Shown one piece after another: positions 41,071-51,240 of a stretch of 64,000 nucleotides of DNA; position 1 is the stretch's first letter, and every line of letters begins with the position of its first letter. The position numbers and the translations under genes were made by a program. The notes under the pieces are model-generated. The model had not been told where the DNA came from. It saw only the letters and a list, made by a program, of their open reading frames with translations, and did not search any database. Source of the DNA: G963422705 sp963422705 (lineage in GTDB: Bacteria; Poribacteria; WGA-4E; WGA-3G). The stretch covers positions 1,178,001 to 1,242,000 of the forward strand of contig OY730443.1 of assembly GCA_963422705.1 (NCBI GenBank). The letters are read 5' to 3'.

Positions 41071-43753
41071 AAGATGCTCCTACTTCTGAATTTTCCGTCG
41101 GGCGAATCCAATTGATGATGGTTCTAAGCACGGAAAGATTTTCTTGAAGTTGAGTCCGTGTGGTATAGAGAACGTGATATTTGAAACGCGGAACCGATTT
41201 TAATCGGCTCCCGGCGGCTTGCAACTTCTGTATACATTCGACAGCTTTTCTTTTCGCTTCAACGATGTCATCGCCATGTTCTCTCTCATCTTTAATTTCA
41301 ACGATAAAAACAGCCCCGGTTCTCTTAACAATGACAAAGTCAGGAAAATAGCGATGATAGTTTCCGTCTGCCCCCTTATATTCAAAATGAAAGTCGGTTT
41401 TTTTTACATCCGTCAATCCCCCAGTAAACAGGAAGATTTCAATATTCTCGGCTGATTGGTTTAGCGAATTCAGAATTTCCTCAAAAAACTGCCTTTCCGG
41501 TACACTGTCGAAGTTGTATGGCGTATAGTGGAAACTGAGATTATGTACATCGTCGCCATTCTTCTCCTCAAACAGTAATTCATTTTCGCGCATTCGCTCT
41601 ACGGTGCGTTTGCGCAGACGTAAACGGTGAATGTAGCATCCATCTGCGTCCTTTTCAAAAAGGGATTTCCCTTCTTCATCAATGAGATTGATGAGGGCAA
41701 GCGTTTCGGTTACCTCTTCGTCAATTACATCGTAATTTTGCAATTGGTTTTCCACTTGTCGGTATAGTAGGTAGAGGTGCGTATTGGGGACTGTCCCTTC
41801 GGGGTAAAGTTGTTTAAGGATTTTGCGTATCTCCCTGATAGGGAGATGGTAATTTGCGGCGATGCGGCGCGAGACAGTCCAGCAGTCTGCTGTCCTGCTC
41901 ATCAACGGAATCTCAGCAATTTCCGTCGTGCCTGTAAAAGAGGATGTACTGCTTGTAAACTTCGGTGTAAGTGTGGCTCGATGAATCGGGGGCACATCTA
42001 TCCCTTCAGTTGGGACTGTTAATCGCAAAGGAGCTGCTGTCTGTTCTCTCCGAACGACACGAGACACGGTTCGCGAGATTTCCAATTCTGGGAGTTCCGG
42101 TTTGCGAATCCGGAGTTCAATTTCTTCTGTGTCTGTGGTGTATTTGCTGAGATGCCGTAAGGTGGTGCCAAAGTTTTCCTGTAATTCCCTATCTAAAATG
42201 CTTCGGTTCTTGGTATCCAAAAAGATTTGGGCGGGGTGTGTATTGCCCTGGACTTGCCGCAGGCACCGGGTTGAGGCTTGCAAGACAAAATTGCTACTGG
42301 CTGTCTGCTCCTTAATGAGGGCGCAGGCGAACAGACTGGGACAGTTCCACCCTTCCACGCCTTTGGCGATGAGGAGCAGGATTCGCTTTTGGCTGCCTGG
42401 ATTGTTAAGACGGTTGAACTCATCAATTTCGCTTTGAGGTGAACGTTGGGTATTCACAAGTAGGAGTGTGGGGCTTTCGCCGATTTCCGTCAATGCTTTT
42501 TCAATGTGCAGGCGCGAGGTGTTCAGATGCTCTTGGGTTTTGAAGTAGAAGGCAATTTTTGCTTTCGCACCGTTTGGCAGGGTTACGTTGCCGTAATTTT
42601 GAAAAAAGAGGCGGATGATGTCCTGAATTACGTCTTCATGGGAACGCTCGCCAATGTCGTAGTGGATAATTCCGTTATAGAGGCTTTTGAGAATGTTATC
42701 CGCTATACCCTCTCCAAGGCTATACCAGGCGACAACTTCACGGAGCATCTGCCGTTTGTAGTAAGGGGTGCCTGTCGTATTGACAACAGCGATTAAGTCG
42801 GTTTCTTCATCGATGTAATTGACAGTTTCGCGCATCCGTTTGAGTTCGCGCTCCATTCGATTTCCGTAGGTATGGTGCGCCTCGTCTGAAAAGACACCTA
42901 AGTTGGGCAGACTTGCAATTTTTTGGAGGCGTAGGTTTACCTCTAAGTTGGCTTGCCTCTCTTTTTCTTCAAACTCCATTTCTGTCTGATTGCTCCGCTT
43001 CTTCACATTTGCCCTCAGACTGATTTTCTCAGTGTTCGTGACGATGAGGTTGTAAACACTGCCTCTTTGGACGGGGATATCCTTTGAGCCCTTTTGGGCA
43101 TAGGTAATTTTTAGGTTGGCGAGGAAATCGCGATGTAGACTGGGCGGCAGAATCCGCTCAAAAGGAATATCGTTAATTTCTCGAAGACTCTCAATGATGG
43201 TGGTGCCGGGGGCAAATACCAGGGCATTTCGCATAAAAACCCCTTCAGGATAGCGGAGTGCCATGGCGAATTCAGTCGCAATGATGGTGCCGATGAGGAC
43301 AGTTTTGCCGGTGCCCATCGCCAGCGCGAAAATATAACTCGGATACGGGAGCATTAAAGCTTCGTAAACCGGATTAATCCGCTTTTGCCTAACGAATTCC
43401 GTGTCCTGCCTCACTCTATCAAGGACTTCATCAATCGTGTTAATCCATTCCAGTTGCTTTGGTTCCATTGGGATACCGAGTGCTTCAAAGAAATCGCGTT
43501 TGTCGTCGCCGTAGTAGTGTTTGTAGAGCGCGACAATATGCGGTGTCTCTCGCACCAATCTCAGGAACCAATAGATTTCTAATGCTTGGAATTGTGGTTC
43601 ACGGAGGTATTTAAGAGAGATTTGCTCTTGGGGTTCACCTTCAAACTGCCAGCGGAGGACTTCTCCGATAAGGGAATACGCTGGACAGGGGTATCCTGCT
43701 TCACGCCAATTTTGGGTATCTTCGCGTAGGTTTTCAAAAAGGTATTTCATCAA
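41051..43753 (-). CDS. res: Type III restriction enzyme Res subunit (helicase-nuclease)
   Basis: A 900-residue restriction subunit. Superfamily 2 helicase motifs appear in order: IFALAMGTGKTVLIGT (Walker A, about 141-156), VFSDEAHHTYG (DEAH box, about 287-297), VVNTTGTPYY (motif III, about 324-333) and VLQASTRCLRQVQG (motif VI, in the second RecA domain). The C-terminal PD-(D/E)xK nuclease is YFPDFVIVKRTGAVFIVEIK at about 802-821. Length and plan match Res proteins (EcoP15I type). It overlaps mod by 20 bases and precedes it. An R-M role against foreign DNA follows from family knowledge. The gene appears intact, which matters if mod can switch off: Res then has no partner for recognition and should be inactive. 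Confidence 0.9.
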   Translation of the reverse strand: MMKYLFENLREDTQNWREAGYPCPAYSLIGEVLRWQFEGEPQEQISLKYLREPQFQALEIYWFLRLVRETPHIVALYKHYYGDDKRDFFEALGIPMEPKQLEWINTIDEVLDRVRQDTEFVRQKRINPVYEALMLPYPSYIFALAMGTGKTVLIGTIIATEFAMALRYPEGVFMRNALVFAPGTTIIESLREINDIPFERILPPSLHRDFLANLKITYAQKGSKDIPVQRGSVYNLIVTNTEKISLRANVKKRSNQTEMEFEEKERQANLEVNLRLQKIASLPNLGVFSDEAHHTYGNRMERELKRMRETVNYIDEETDLIAVVNTTGTPYYKRQMLREVVAWYSLGEGIADNILKSLYNGIIHYDIGERSHEDVIQDIIRLFFQNYGNVTLPNGAKAKIAFYFKTQEHLNTSRLHIEKALTEIGESPTLLLVNTQRSPQSEIDEFNRLNNPGSQKRILLLIAKGVEGWNCPSLFACALIKEQTASSNFVLQASTRCLRQVQGNTHPAQIFLDTKNRSILDRELQENFGTTLRHLSKYTTDTEEIELRIRKPELPELEISRTVSRVVRREQTAAPLRLTVPTEGIDVPPIHRATLTPKFTSSTSSFTGTTEIAEIPLMSRTADCWTVSRRIAANYHLPIREIRKILKQLYPEGTVPNTHLYLLYRQVENQLQNYDVIDEEVTETLALINLIDEEGKSLFEKDADGCYIHRLRLRKRTVERMRENELLFEEKNGDDVHNLSFHYTPYNFDSVPERQFFEEILNSLNQSAENIEIFLFTGGLTDVKKTDFHFEYKGADGNYHRYFPDFVIVKRTGAVFIVEIKDEREHGDDIVEAKRKAVECIQKLQAAGSRLKSVPRFKYHVLYTTRTQLQENLSVLRTIINWIRPTENSEVGASYENYSS

Positions 43754-43784
43754 TTTTCCTTTGCTATCTTTGAAACGGAATCCT

Positions 43785-45500
43785 CTAATTATCTTTTGAT
43801 GAGGGGAGGGCAGGTTCTACATATAATGTCTTCTCATGTGTATAGTGAACGTATCCGGCGACGTTGCCCTTCCGTTTAACCACATAGCGTGCCCACGTAT
43901 AATCAACCGGAACGTGGCTTGCGTGGAGCGCCTTGCTGAAGTAGGCGGCGAGCTGCGCCGCTTGCAATAACGTCGGCATCGGAATGTCAGGACGGCTTTC
44001 TGGATTGCGGATGATGACGTGGGAACCATGAATCTGTTTTGCGTGTAGCCACATGTCCCGGGGTTTCGCAATTTGGCGTAGGAGCAGCTCGTTAGACTGA
44101 CTGTTTTTGCCAACGTACATCTGAAACCCATTAGCAGAGGTATACTTTCGGAACGGGCCTTCACTGACGTACTGTTTCTGCTTTTTGCGATGTTGTGTCT
44201 TGATATATCCGTTTTCAATAAACGCTGCGCGAATTCGCTGGAGTGATTCCGGCGTATCTGCTGTTCCGAGCTTGGTGATATACAGCTGTAGCACCTCTTG
44301 CTCCGCGTCCATATCTGAAAGTCGCTGCTGGATAAGGGAACGTCCACGCTTCGCCTTGGTGTACTTCTTGAAATACGCTTGCGCGTTATCAGAGGGACTC
44401 TGTTCAGGATTAAGCGGAATCGTCACGATATCCAAATCTGGAGTGTAGTAATTTTGCAGCTGAACCTGTTTTTGTCCGCGTGTGATTTTGTGGAGATTGG
44501 CGAGTAGCAGTTCGCCTTGAATGCGATAATCGTCAGCTTTTTCGGCACGTTCTAAATCTGCGCGAAGCCCCTTCACTTTTCGGTTGAGTAGTTTCCGCTG
44601 TCTGTCCAGTGTTTGTGTGAGGGCATGCTGTTCTGATGCCACATTTTCCTTCAGAGTGATTGCCTCGTAGTAGGCACTGAGCGCCTCACCCATGGTATCA
44701 AATATTTCTCGTTGAGCCGTAGACGAAAGATGTTTCAACGGCATCGGCGAGACAGCCACCGGATTTGTACCATCAAAGAGGAGCTGAGGTGATGCAGATT
44801 TTGCATCGAAATAGGCGATAACCTGCTGATATGCTTCCCACAAAGGCATCTCCTCCGCCCGTTCGACGATTTCCTTTGCGAGGGTAGGACTGAGTCCATC
44901 AATTTTGCGAAACAGTAAACGCCACGTCACCCCGGATTCGCCTTCAAGCAACGCCTTAAAACCGTCTTCGCCTAGTTCCAATGGATTTGCTTTCTCTTGT
45001 TGTGGCGGCAGACAGTAGGATTCACCGGGCAAAACCTCTCGGTGTCGACTCACTCTTTCGTCAATGTGTTTGAGACATTCCAAAATCCGATTCGTGGTTG
45101 CATCGATTAAAATAATGTTGCTGTGTTTCCCCATAAATTCGCCAATCACAGCTTTCGGCGTCGGTTCGATTCGCTCATCCGAAACCGGTTGAATCGTTAT
45201 TTTTAAGATTCGGTCCCGGCCGAGTTGCTCAATCGATATGATACGTCCTGCTCTGATATGTGTTGTCAGAAAATCGGCGAAATATGACTGCTTTTGCCCC
45301 GGTGGCGGTTTCGGGATGAGATGCGCACGGGCATGGATAGAGTGCGCGGAAAGAGTGAACCAATTTGTTTTCCCGGCGCGAATAACCTTGAATGAGAACG
45401 TCGTCGGATTTGATTGTTCGATATGCCGAATTGTGCCACCCGAAAGGGCCAGGCGGAATTCATTCGTAACGAGATGAAGGGTTAGACTATCATAGGACAT
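43785..45500 (-). CDS. rqcH: NFACT-family ribosome quality-control protein RqcH
   Basis: A 571-residue RqcH/FbpA homologue. The NFACT-N domain occupies about 1-200 (MSYDSLTLHLVTNEF, then AVIGEFMGKHSNIILID near 117-133, a family hallmark), followed by helix-hairpin-helix sequence around 210-230, a long coiled coil (about 290-345 and 390-430), and the NFACT-R domain at about 455-560 (GFQMYVGKNSQSNELLLRQI, MWLHAKQIHGSHVIIR). In bacteria RqcH binds stalled 50S subunits and recruits tRNA-Ala to add alanine tails marking the nascent chain for decay. The NFACT-N motif with the conserved Asp-Arg pair is not fully certain by eye. Single gene, no partner rqcP seen in the window. Confidence 0.9.
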   Translation of the reverse strand: MSYDSLTLHLVTNEFRLALSGGTIRHIEQSNPTTFSFKVIRAGKTNWFTLSAHSIHARAHLIPKPPPGQKQSYFADFLTTHIRAGRIISIEQLGRDRILKITIQPVSDERIEPTPKAVIGEFMGKHSNIILIDATTNRILECLKHIDERVSRHREVLPGESYCLPPQQEKANPLELGEDGFKALLEGESGVTWRLLFRKIDGLSPTLAKEIVERAEEMPLWEAYQQVIAYFDAKSASPQLLFDGTNPVAVSPMPLKHLSSTAQREIFDTMGEALSAYYEAITLKENVASEQHALTQTLDRQRKLLNRKVKGLRADLERAEKADDYRIQGELLLANLHKITRGQKQVQLQNYYTPDLDIVTIPLNPEQSPSDNAQAYFKKYTKAKRGRSLIQQRLSDMDAEQEVLQLYITKLGTADTPESLQRIRAAFIENGYIKTQHRKKQKQYVSEGPFRKYTSANGFQMYVGKNSQSNELLLRQIAKPRDMWLHAKQIHGSHVIIRNPESRPDIPMPTLLQAAQLAAYFSKALHASHVPVDYTWARYVVKRKGNVAGYVHYTHEKTLYVEPALPSSKDN

Positions 45501-45596
45501 GTTTTTGTTAAGAGCCTCCTCCAGAATTGTACATCGAGACGGGAATTAAGGTGGAATGTATCCCTTTATCCAAAACAAGGCATATGCCCTATCGAT

Positions 45597-46535
45597 TTAA
45601 TGATATTTTTTGAGGTTTTGGATGGCTGCGTGAACCTGTTTCTGAATATCAGTTGGAACGCGCGGGTTGAAAGGGCCGCCGGTTCCACCTTCAATATCAT
45701 CAAAGCCGCTCAGAATCATCGCTTCAACGACAGCTGAATAATTATAAATTCGCTCATTCCTGAACCGAATTTCTTCGAGGGCAGCAACATCCCCTTCAAT
45801 ACGCGCAGATGTCTCGTAATCGCCTCGGCGTTGGGCATTGTTGATTTCATCTGAGGCACGCGCGAACGCGACAGCAATGCCGGAGGTATGTCCTTTTGCC
45901 CCGAGGCGCGCGGATTGTGTACATCTATCCCCAATGCCCCACATGACTAAGCCGTTATTGCCAATACCTTCAACGAGAGGAGCGACGTCTTCCACATCGG
46001 TACCAATTTTTACACCCACGAAGTGCGGAGAGTCATTCAGCAATCGGATAACCGCCGCTATGTCACGCTTCTGACGAAAATAATAAATAAAGCGTGCGTT
46101 GCAGGCGGTGCCATACGTTTCCCCAAATTTCATATACTGGGTATAGATGCCTTCAGGATTTGAGATTCCGGTGAGAGGCATGAGAAGGAACGCATCCGGT
46201 GGGCGAAGGAGCTCCGCTTGCGCCGCAATGAGCCTGCCAGCTTCACTAATCGGATTGGGGACGATTCCCGATATGAGAACGCCATCATCCCCAATCTGCT
46301 CGCCTGTTTTTTCGATGAGGCGGAGTTGCTCCGTTTCGCCGAAATGATGGATGAGGCTAGTTCCAGCAATTGCGATAACCCGCTTCAGTCCGTTGTCAAG
46401 ATAATTGTTCCGCATTAAATAATCAATATTCTTTGCATGCCCGGTGTAATCAATTTCATTTCCTTTGAAGGGAATAATAGGAATCGCCGCTACTGAATTT
46501 AAAAGGCCCAGCAGTATTTGTGTATCAATAGACAT
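45597..46535 (-). CDS. Dihydrodipicolinate synthase (DapA)-family aldolase
   Basis: A 312-residue class I aldolase of the DapA/N-acetylneuraminate lyase family, a TIM barrel. Landmarks: VAAIPIIPFKGNEIDYTGHA at the N terminus; SGIVPNPISEAGRLIAAQ near 109-126; the tyrosine in FIYYFRQK near 149-156; the Schiff-base lysine in HFVGVKIGTD near 170-179. The usual GxxGE near residue 47 is replaced (IAGTSLIHHFGETEQ), and the family TT motif is less clear, so it is probably not the lysine-pathway enzyme itself but a catabolic relative acting on a 2-keto acid or sugar acid. No flanking gene indicates a pathway. Confidence 0.8.
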   Translation of the reverse strand: MSIDTQILLGLLNSVAAIPIIPFKGNEIDYTGHAKNIDYLMRNNYLDNGLKRVIAIAGTSLIHHFGETEQLRLIEKTGEQIGDDGVLISGIVPNPISEAGRLIAAQAELLRPPDAFLLMPLTGISNPEGIYTQYMKFGETYGTACNARFIYYFRQKRDIAAVIRLLNDSPHFVGVKIGTDVEDVAPLVEGIGNNGLVMWGIGDRCTQSARLGAKGHTSGIAVAFARASDEINNAQRRGDYETSARIEGDVAALEEIRFRNERIYNYSAVVEAMILSGFDDIEGGTGGPFNPRVPTDIQKQVHAAIQNLKKYH

Positions 46536-46557
46536 AGATTTCTCCGTTTTGAATACT

Positions 46558-47370
46558 TTAGAACCGCTTTCTTAAAACTAACATGCCCCCGAGCATGCCG
46601 GCTGAAACCTCTGTTTGCACATCGAATTCAAGCCCGTTGGAAATCTGAGTCTGTGCCCGCCGATTTCGGGTTTTTGTCGTGATTCGCGCATCAACTGCGC
46701 TGATAACATGGTTTAAAATCGCTAAGCCCAGGAAAGTACGGGCACGTTGAAAGGTATTGTTCGCCCGTTCCCTCAATTCGAAAGCCCTCAGCCGGTAATT
46801 TGAGTCAAACTCAATTTTGATATCTTCCTCGTCCTTTCTAGTCGGGTCCAGGTCTTTCCAGTACCATTTTCCGGTACGGGCCCGGGTTTCCTGAGAATCA
46901 TAGACATGATTCCAGTTTTCGTATTGCGTAGCGTGTTCAAAATCCTCAACGGAATCCCAGTTTTCAAAGGAGCCTGGCCCATCAAAGATAACATTTTCCC
47001 TAACGACATCACGATATTCGTCTCGGGTGTTTGTAGCATTGTTACGGAGTATAAAGTAAGTCGTGAGAAAGCCGAGCTCCGCTGCCGCATAGAGGTAACC
47101 ACGCTTTGCCCCGGTATAAAACTGCCCAGCCCCCGGAAGCACGAGGGAATATAGGAACGCCTCAGTCGACGATTTCACACCTGCTACCTCTTTCTCTGCT
47201 TCCAACGTTCTGGTTCCGAGGGCCGATTCCAAATAGAACGTCGTAAATGGATTTACCTGGAAACTTTCAGTCGCGACACACAAACCAGAAGATAAGGTAA
47301 GAAATATCACGAACATCGAAAGAGATATGCGAAGCCACTGTCCCGAAAATTGTTGAAGATTTATTTTCAT
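46558..47370 (-). CDS. DUF5683-like membrane-associated envelope protein
   Basis: A 270-residue protein with a signal peptide (about 1-33) and a central pair of hydrophobic helices bearing the DUF5683 mark SLVLPGAGQFYTGAKRGYLY (about 74-93), followed by an aromatic, acidic middle region and a short helical segment near 210-225. DUF5683 proteins are found beside outer-membrane PorV-type proteins in Bacteroidetes-like phyla; here the PorV-like gene ends 8 bases before this start on the same strand, so the two are one operon. Function is unknown; an envelope assembly role is an inference. Confidence 0.75.
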   Translation of the reverse strand: MKINLQQFSGQWLRISLSMFVIFLTLSSGLCVATESFQVNPFTTFYLESALGTRTLEAEKEVAGVKSSTEAFLYSLVLPGAGQFYTGAKRGYLYAAAELGFLTTYFILRNNATNTRDEYRDVVRENVIFDGPGSFENWDSVEDFEHATQYENWNHVYDSQETRARTGKWYWKDLDPTRKDEEDIKIEFDSNYRLRAFELRERANNTFQRARTFLGLAILNHVISAVDARITTKTRNRRAQTQISNGLEFDVQTEVSAGMLGGMLVLRKRF

Positions 47371-47378
47371 AGGTTCTC

Positions 47379-48503
47379 TTAGAAAACGACTCTACCTGTT
47401 GCCTCAAGGAGTCGTTCCCGGCTTGGACCGAAACGTGGCCCATACGTCAAATCAAGATTAAACAGGTAGACTTGTACACCAACACCATAGGTAAAGTAAT
47501 CCGCCAACTCAGGCAGTTTTATCCCGGGTTCTGCTTTATACCCAACCCGGAACGCCAATATATTTCCGAGCCAGTACTCTAAGCCGAGGTTCTTTTGAAG
47601 GTGGCGCCACTCAAAGGCATTGAATCCGACTCCGCGGTTCGAGAGTAGCTGTTGACGCGTAAGTAGCTCATTCTCATCTCTTTCCTCGTTAAGCCGTTCT
47701 AAGTCTGCTTCCAGTTCGGCTTCATTTTCCCTCAGTTTGTCAATGTAGGCTGTGATACCACTCACGAAGCGCAAGTGATTATATCTATCACGGTAAAGGC
47801 TAATAGCCGTGCCAAACCGCAGCAATCGCGGTAAAGGGTCCGCTTGGTTTTCATCAATAAAGGCTATTCCCGGCCCGACGTTCTGGATTGCCGCACCAAC
47901 GGTTATCGGCGTCAGTTTTAACGGAACCAGGTATTGTATCCCGAAATCCATAGCATAAGAGCTTCCACTTTCTCTACCAAGCACCATGCGAATGACTTTA
48001 CCATTAATGCCCGCCGCCAAATTTTCAGCAATCCAGTCGGCGTAGGAAAAGGTGAGTGCCCAGTTTGTCCCAAGACTTTCCTCGCGAAGGACATCAGGAG
48101 AATCTGTTGTCACAGCAATTGTCCCTTGCCCCTGCATTTGCAGTGTTACGCCGAGGGTTCCAACATCTCCTAGAGGCATTGCGCCAGAGAGAAAGGTATA
48201 GTACAACCCCTCGCCCGCCGCCCCAAATAGACTACTATAGTCACTGTAAAACATAGATGCTTGTGACGCTTTTTTTCCAGAACGGAACTTGCTCTCCGGC
48301 ATATCCGCCAAACCGCTTGGGTTCCACAGGGCCATTGTCACATCACCAGAGATTGCGGAAAAAGCATCACCCAAGGCCCTTGCGCGTGCACCACCGCCTA
48401 AATTCAGGATTTGAGCACCGGTTCGCCCTGGCCCGGCCCAGAGTATGGATGGAAAAAGTGTTACTAACAATGAAAAGAAAAGCCAGATTTTTTTCATGAA
48501 CAA
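47379..48503 (-). CDS. PorV/UPF0164-type outer-membrane beta-barrel protein
   Basis: A 374-residue exported protein: signal peptide ending near AWAGPG, then the hallmark NLGGGARARALGDAFSAISG near 34-53 and ALWNPSGLADMPESKF, as in PorV/PorQ and UPF0164 proteins. The body is a series of amphipathic beta strands ending in an aromatic GRVVF, an outer-membrane barrel signature. A helical acidic insertion (ENEAELEADLERLNEERDEN, near 258-277) is unusual for the family and may project as a loop. In Bacteroidetes, PorV is part of the type IX secretion system; no other secretion-system gene is present here, so that role is not implied. It is first in the operon with the DUF5683-like gene. Confidence 0.82.
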   Translation of the reverse strand: MFMKKIWLFFSLLVTLFPSILWAGPGRTGAQILNLGGGARARALGDAFSAISGDVTMALWNPSGLADMPESKFRSGKKASQASMFYSDYSSLFGAAGEGLYYTFLSGAMPLGDVGTLGVTLQMQGQGTIAVTTDSPDVLREESLGTNWALTFSYADWIAENLAAGINGKVIRMVLGRESGSSYAMDFGIQYLVPLKLTPITVGAAIQNVGPGIAFIDENQADPLPRLLRFGTAISLYRDRYNHLRFVSGITAYIDKLRENEAELEADLERLNEERDENELLTRQQLLSNRGVGFNAFEWRHLQKNLGLEYWLGNILAFRVGYKAEPGIKLPELADYFTYGVGVQVYLFNLDLTYGPRFGPSRERLLEATGRVVF

Positions 48504-48639
48504 GCACGCGAAAAGAAAATTCCCTTAAGGATTTTACCAAAACGATGGATAAAACTTAAAGCGCGCCCCCCTTTTTGAATACAATTTTTTGAACGTAATC
48601 TCTTAACGAAACTCCCTCTAATCAGTTTACATCGACTAC

Positions 48640-48669
48640 ATTATAACAGATTCCGTATCTATTTTTCAA
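48640..48669 (-). promoter_or_regulatory. Promoter of the PorV-DUF5683 operon
   Basis: Minus-strand TTGAAA (48664-48669), 18-base spacer, TATAAT (48640-48645). The leader to the ATG at 48503 is about 130 bases. The remainder of the 425-base gap up to 48928 shows no other feature I can support. Confidence 0.75.
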
Positions 48670-48928
48670 CACGGTGGGGCGGTTCCATTTTTTAACGTCC
48701 CCCTTACCGTATGATGGTTTGGAGCAAATTTTGCTCGTCTCGTGAAAAGAATTGAAAAGAAAAAGAGTCTACGATATGATGAATGTTAGTTATAGGAAAA
48801 GCAGTCATAACGTGAGCACAATTGTGTTTGCTGCAAATATCCATGTGGTAAGAAAAGAGCGAGGTAGGGGCCGCGCAAAACAATCACATTTCTGAAATAA
48901 ATAAAAGGAGATACTCACCAAATCCTTT

Positions 48929-51061
48929 ATGAGAACTCTGCCAATACTTTTCGGGCTCCTCTGTTGCTGGGGGATAGTAACAGGAAAAGCGCTCGCTATT
49001 CGACAGATTAAAGCAGTTTCAACAAAAACGCCACCTCAAATTGATGGGAAATTAAACGATGCTTGTTGGCAAAATGGACAAGCCAGTTCCGTCCGCACAG
49101 GAGAATTTATTCAATTCGAGCCGCAGCGCGGTGAGCCCGCAACGCAACCCACTAACGTCTACGTCGCGTATGATAATCACAATCTATACGTCGCTTTTGA
49201 GTGCTTTAAGACAGATATGAATGCCCTTGCTGCGAATCAAACACGACGGGATTCCTTCTTCTTTTCCGATGATCATGTTGAAATCTTAATTGATACCTTC
49301 TTGGACAACCGGAATTGCTATGCATTCGCCCTGAACCCACTGGGTACGCAAACCGATCGACGTCTCATTAACGAAGGGGCAAACAGACGAACTGGCTCAT
49401 CTCAGATTGGAACCGCGATTTCATGGGACTGCGATTGGAAAGGGCAGGCCGGTAAACAAGCAGATAGATGGATAGCCGAATTTGCGATTCCTTTCGCAGA
49501 ACTTCGATTTTCAAAAGAGGAGGCGGACGCGACATGGGGAATTAACTTTTGGCGGAATGATGAGGCATCTGGCGAAGAACAGACATGGGCAGAACTAGGC
49601 GAACGCCAATACGCCGTCTCAAGGTTCGGCCACCTCACCCACCTTCCCCTTGACAAATTAGATACCAAACGACCTTTGAAACTAAAACCGTACAGCACCT
49701 TAAAACCTCAAAAGATTGGCGAACAAGCCGTTGAAATCAAGGCGGACACAGGATTTGACCTGAGGTACCCTATCGCTGACTTCACCCTGGATATAACGTT
49801 AAACCCGGACTTTGCACAAATTGAAGCGGACCCGGATTTAGTCAATTTAACGGACATACCACTCAGATTTCCAGAGAAACGGCCCTTCTTTTTAGAAGGG
49901 AACGAACTCTTTCAAATGCCGATGGAGCTGTTTTACAGCCGCAGAGTTGAAGCCCTACTCGGGGGTGGAAAAGTCATCGGGAAAGTCAACCAGTACAATA
50001 TCGCCTTGATGAGCGCTGTCGCCGGGCCAGAGGATGAAAACAGGGAAATTAAGGAAGGGGAGCTACCACTCAATAATTATAATTATACCGTCTTACGCCT
50101 GCAACGTGAATTGGGAAAAACATCATCGATTGGGATGTTGAGTGTTAACAAACAACGAGGCGCCAGCTACGACAGAGCAGGGGGCATCGATGCCCGAATT
50201 CAGCTGCCCGCGGCGATGAGTCTCAATTTGGAGTACGCCAGAGACTGGAAAACCGGAACTTATAAACGGACAGAAAGCACCACAGACGATTTGATTTTTC
50301 TCCAACTCAATCGTCAAACAAATGTGTTCTCATTTGATGCGATTTATGCCGACATCGGGGAAAACTTTAATCCAGAAACAGGCTTTATCCCCCGGGTAGA
50401 CAGGCGCGGGTTTGTTTTACAAACCCAGTATAATAAGCAATACAAAGGCCCCGTTGAAAGACTCCGCGGCGAAGTAAAGTATGAACGACTTGAAAATCAG
50501 GCCGGGGAATTGACAAACCACCGTGCTAATTTTAACGGACTCCTCGGGGTTAAAGACTTCTTCTTCTTCCTAGGGCCCGAATGGTATTATCACGTCGATG
50601 ATGACAATCAACCATTTACAGATAGAACAATGCGTTTCTTCGCCGGATGGTTCCCACCCAAATACATCCAGATTCGGAATACGGGTACCTTCGGTGTCCG
50701 CGATAATAGAGATACGTTCTTCATTCGCCCTGAAATTACGATTCGCCCAACTCCTAAACTGAGTTTTGAGTTCATTTTACAACGCCTTCACGAGAAAGAT
50801 TCGGATGAAACACAGTGGCACCTTTCAGAATGGACACGCCGATTCATCGCGAATTACCAATTCACGCAACGCATGTACGTTAGGACAAGTGCCGAGTTCA
50901 CCCTAGAAAAGGAGCGTCGGGTTTTCGCACTTTTCGCTTACGAGTATTTGCCAGAAAGCAATTTTTTCGTCGTTTACAATGACAATCGCGAGTTAGATGG
51001 ACAGACAGAGCGGATTGTCTTCATCAAAGTGGCGCATCTGTTCAAAACGAATCTTTTTTAA
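48929..51061 (+). CDS. Exported CBM9-DUF5916 outer-membrane protein
   Basis: A 710-residue protein with a signal peptide (about 1-23, ending GKALA), then a CBM9-type carbohydrate-binding domain (about 32-230: PPQIDGKLNDACWQNG, NVYVAYDNHNLYVAFECF, SDDHVEILIDTF, RWIAEFAIPFAELRF), then DUF5916 (about 235-710), mostly amphipathic strands expected to form an outer-membrane barrel, with LNPDFAQIEADPDLVNLTDI and PEKRPFFLEGNELFQ as its signature. The C terminus ends AHLFKTNLF, an outer-membrane targeting phenylalanine. Such proteins probably bind or take up glycans; sponge or algal polysaccharide is a reasonable but unproven ligand. A ribosome site AAAAGGAGA lies well upstream of the ATG (spacing about 17), so an alternative start may exist. 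Confidence 0.85.
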   Translation: MRTLPILFGLLCCWGIVTGKALAIRQIKAVSTKTPPQIDGKLNDACWQNGQASSVRTGEFIQFEPQRGEPATQPTNVYVAYDNHNLYVAFECFKTDMNALAANQTRRDSFFFSDDHVEILIDTFLDNRNCYAFALNPLGTQTDRRLINEGANRRTGSSQIGTAISWDCDWKGQAGKQADRWIAEFAIPFAELRFSKEEADATWGINFWRNDEASGEEQTWAELGERQYAVSRFGHLTHLPLDKLDTKRPLKLKPYSTLKPQKIGEQAVEIKADTGFDLRYPIADFTLDITLNPDFAQIEADPDLVNLTDIPLRFPEKRPFFLEGNELFQMPMELFYSRRVEALLGGGKVIGKVNQYNIALMSAVAGPEDENREIKEGELPLNNYNYTVLRLQRELGKTSSIGMLSVNKQRGASYDRAGGIDARIQLPAAMSLNLEYARDWKTGTYKRTESTTDDLIFLQLNRQTNVFSFDAIYADIGENFNPETGFIPRVDRRGFVLQTQYNKQYKGPVERLRGEVKYERLENQAGELTNHRANFNGLLGVKDFFFFLGPEWYYHVDDDNQPFTDRTMRFFAGWFPPKYIQIRNTGTFGVRDNRDTFFIRPEITIRPTPKLSFEFILQRLHEKDSDETQWHLSEWTRRFIANYQFTQRMYVRTSAEFTLEKERRVFALFAYEYLPESNFFVVYNDNRELDGQTERIVFIKVAHLFKTNLF

Positions 51062-51240
51062 TTGATATGGTAATAGAACGGAATTCAACCCTACACGTTT
51101 TTTGTTTCACCCGGGAAGTCCCCGCCCGGCATACGAAAACTACTACTTGCATTTTTTAAGGCCCCATCACACTTGTAATTCGCCCTGCTTCATAATTGTA
51201 GCGTTGTGTCTAAACCCGGCGGTAACGCCACTTCGAAGAT